Shown here: positions 62,177-64,000 of the stretch, piece by piece
Numbering within the stretch: the stretch's first letter is position 1
Layout of the letters: each line of letters opens with the position of its first letter
NCBI RefSeq assembly: GCF_021044825.1
Contig: NZ_JAJNOC010000003.1
Span: 434,001-498,000 of the forward strand
DNA: 64,000 nucleotides
Reading direction: 5' to 3'
Source: Massilia phyllostachyos
GTDB lineage: Bacteria > Pseudomonadota > Gammaproteobacteria > Burkholderiales > Burkholderiaceae_D
Position numbers and translations under genes: made by a program
The notes under the pieces: model-generated
What the model was told of the DNA's origin: nothing
The model's input: only the letters and a program-made list of their open reading frames with translations
Database searches by the model: none

Positions 62177-63247
62177 ATGTCCAGGAAAAAACATGCCGCG
62201 CATCGCCAGGCCAGGCCGGGCGCTGTGCAGGGTTCGCGCGCCCGCAAGCAGTGCGAAGCGCTCGGCGCGAGACTGAGCGCCGTCGACGCCGACATGCTGG
62301 CCTGGGAAGCGGCGAGTGAAAAAGCGAGCGAACTGTACCGAAGCAGCCTGATCCCTCTGGACGAGTCGGTCCGGCGCGGTCTGCGCGAACTGGTCCTGCT
62401 GCTCGACCGCATGCACGCGGAGGCGGCGCTGGATGACGAGGAGCGCGAGATCCTGTCGGACATTCTCGCCAATATGGCGGCCGGCCTGCTCGACGCAGAT
62501 GCGCAGGACGAGGAGGCTGATGATGACATCGTCATCGACGATCCCGAACTGGCCGCGATCTACGAGCGTCACCGGGATGACGAGGTGGAACCGGTCACGG
62601 CCTTCGAGCAACTCGTCGTGCAGGTCCAGGGCATCGACCTGGACCGCCTGCCGACCAGGGAGTCGCTGCGCGTCGTGGTCGCGGCAGAAGCGGAAACCGC
62701 ACTCGCGCAGCTGGCCCGAACCGCGGACAAGTTCGAACAGCTGGCGGCACGGCGCCATGCGAACCTGGTGCAGCTGCAGCAGGCGGAGGACGCGCTGGCC
62801 GCAGAACTGACGGCGGCGCTGCACGGCGCGCAGGCCATGGACGAGACAACGCGGCTGGCGCACCTGCGGCGCATCGATGCCGCGCGAGCGCGGACCACAC
62901 TGGCGGACCTGCTGGCGGTCGGCTTCGAGCTTGAACAGGGCGGCTTCATCGGGCACTTTTCCGAGAAACGCATTACCGGCTACAAGCAGCTACTGAACGA
63001 GGTGCTGCAGCTCACCGAACAGGAATTCATTGTCGGCAAGGGCTTGATCCTGGCCGAGCTGGAACTGGAAGTCGAGCCGGAGCAGGTCCCGGCGCTGACG
63101 GCGGCCGACTTGCTGGCGATGATGGGCATCATGGCCGACACCTTGCGCAAGGAACTTGCCGAGGTGGAGCGCGACCTGGTCGAACTGCGCGATCCTCGCC
63201 AGCTGAAGACCTGGCTGCGCACGGCGAGTGTGCGCGAAGCTTGGTGA
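62177..63247 (+). CDS. acidic coiled-coil hypothetical protein
   Basis: A 356-aa soluble protein, not recognised. The N-terminal 25 residues are basic (MSRKKHAAHRQARPG). Most of the rest is helical and acidic, with a run of acidic residues at about 110-125 (DAQDEEADDDIVIDDPE) and coiled-coil-like stretches at about 165-245 and 315-345. No catalytic motif or signal peptide is seen. It lies 69 bases before the SWIM zinc-finger gene on the same strand, so the two may form a transcript. Confidence 0.75.
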   Translation: MSRKKHAAHRQARPGAVQGSRARKQCEALGARLSAVDADMLAWEAASEKASELYRSSLIPLDESVRRGLRELVLLLDRMHAEAALDDEEREILSDILANMAAGLLDADAQDEEADDDIVIDDPELAAIYERHRDDEVEPVTAFEQLVVQVQGIDLDRLPTRESLRVVVAAEAETALAQLARTADKFEQLAARRHANLVQLQQAEDALAAELTAALHGAQAMDETTRLAHLRRIDAARARTTLADLLAVGFELEQGGFIGHFSEKRITGYKQLLNEVLQLTEQEFIVGKGLILAELELEVEPEQVPALTAADLLAMMGIMADTLRKELAEVERDLVELRDPRQLKTWLRTASVREAW

Positions 63248-63316
63248 GCGCCAGCGCCGATGCGGCGCTGCGGAATTGCTACACTGTCGGACTTCGCCCG
63301 CCATTCTTGCCGCCTC

Positions 63317-64000
63317 ATGAACTTCACCGCCGCTGACATCGCCCGCAACTTCGACCACGGCACCTTCGCACGCGGCGAGGACTATGCGCGCAGGGGCAAG
63401 GTCATCGCTGCAAGCTTCGTCTCCGACCGCGACATCGAAGGCAAGGTTTCCGGCAGCGGTGGCCAGATCTACTACCAGACGATCGGGCTCAAGCAGCTCA
63501 AGGCCGGCATCTACGTCGAGGGCGATTGCACCTGCCCGATGGACTACAACTGCAAGCACGTCGTGGCCGTGCTGCTGGCCAGCCTGGAACAACTGCGCCA
63601 TGTCGCGCCTGGCGCGCTGGACCGGCGCGCCGAAGCCTGGCTCCAGCAGCTGGCAGCGGTGCAATCGCACATGCGGATCGCCGCGCCCGTGGATGCGGTC
63701 CCTGACCGGCAGTTCGCCGCCCTCCTGATGCCGGACCCGAACACCGGCGTACCCCGCCTGCACCTGATACGCCTGCGTTTTCACGCGGACGGCAATATCA
63801 AAGGCGCCGGCGTCGACAGCGACCTGCGGGGCTTGCTGGCGCCCCCGTCCCGGCTCGGGACAGAGGACGAGGAACTGGTACGGCAGCTGGCAAGCCTGCG
63901 CGCCGGCGCATACCAGCAGGAAGACGGCCTGGCCGGACCATTCGGCGCCCGCGTGCTGACCAGGCTGTGCGCGGCCGGGAGTCTGTGGTGGGCGGACTCG
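63317..64000 (+). CDS. SWIM zinc-finger protein, N-terminal part (cut by window end)
   Basis: Open to the end of the window (228 codons seen). It opens MNFTAADIARNFDHGTFARGEDYARRGKV, and the SWIM finger CTCPMDYNCKHVVAVLLA (CxC...CxH) lies at residues about 76-94. A beta-rich region follows. Proteins with this start in related bacteria are SNF2/DEAD-type helicases that use the SWIM finger for DNA or protein binding. The helicase part, if present, lies beyond the window, so that function is not shown. Confidence 0.85.
   Translation, partial: MNFTAADIARNFDHGTFARGEDYARRGKVIAASFVSDRDIEGKVSGSGGQIYYQTIGLKQLKAGIYVEGDCTCPMDYNCKHVVAVLLASLEQLRHVAPGALDRRAEAWLQQLAAVQSHMRIAAPVDAVPDRQFAALLMPDPNTGVPRLHLIRLRFHADGNIKGAGVDSDLRGLLAPPSRLGTEDEELVRQLASLRAGAYQQEDGLAGPFGARVLTRLCAAGSLWWADS

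Overview
The window looks like a chromosomal segment of a GC-rich betaproteobacterium of the Oxalobacteraceae, most likely the Massilia/Telluria/Duganella group. The grounds are the family mix: a PEP-CTERM protein, a TonB-dependent receptor with a chitobiase, giant RTX/DUF4214 proteins, HAF-repeat secreted proteins, and an alpha-E/ATP-grasp/transglutaminase cluster. The genus is an inference; no rRNA or other marker gene is present. I saw no phage, insertion sequence, CRISPR array or origin.

Layout. 1-1074: the end of an HD-GYP phosphodiesterase and a PEP-CTERM exoprotein. 1395-7845: a chitin-oligosaccharide locus (TonB receptor, GH20 hexosaminidase, AmpG-like permease), with a convergent AraC/GyrI-type regulator. 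8912-18144: two tandem paralogous RTX proteins of 1742 and 1301 aa that share an upstream element. 18338-22706: DUF2058 protein, MerR-type regulator, HAF/PKD secreted protein, DUF2945 protein. 22825-28037: a MarR-controlled efflux operon (MarR, FUSC, DUF1656, HlyD, outer-membrane factor). 28123-30728: DUF2256, WYL regulator, GST and an anchored hypothetical. 30880-34555: a GT28-like glycosyltransferase with a membrane partner, a HAD phosphatase and a DMT transporter. 34682-37278: a telA-terD-unknown operon. 37295-39034: a small membrane protein divergent from a MocR regulator, with palindromic candidate operators between them.

39031-46148: transglutaminase plus a fused ATP-grasp/alpha-E protein, divergent from separate ATP-grasp and alpha-E genes, followed by a zinc metallopeptidase. 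This is a peptide-ligase type cluster present in two versions side by side. 46404-53571: a second HAF protein, YjdM, tRNA-Phe, lipocalin, thioesterase, EpsC serine acetyltransferase, a hydrolase, UvsE, a CAP-domain protein and a candidate small RNA or leader attenuator. 53583-64000: a frameshifted TPR protein, a diguanylate cyclase, a host-attachment-like protein, a methyltransferase, an orphan LivK-type binding protein, an M13 peptidase, a coiled-coil hypothetical and the start of a SWIM zinc-finger protein.

Other structure. A 61-bp palindromic repeat occurs at 47582 and 53511, with a shorter core copy at 33638. The copy at 47582 supplies the stop codon of a HAF gene. Many long open frames opposite the GC-rich genes, above all opposite the RTX genes, are antisense shadows and are not listed.
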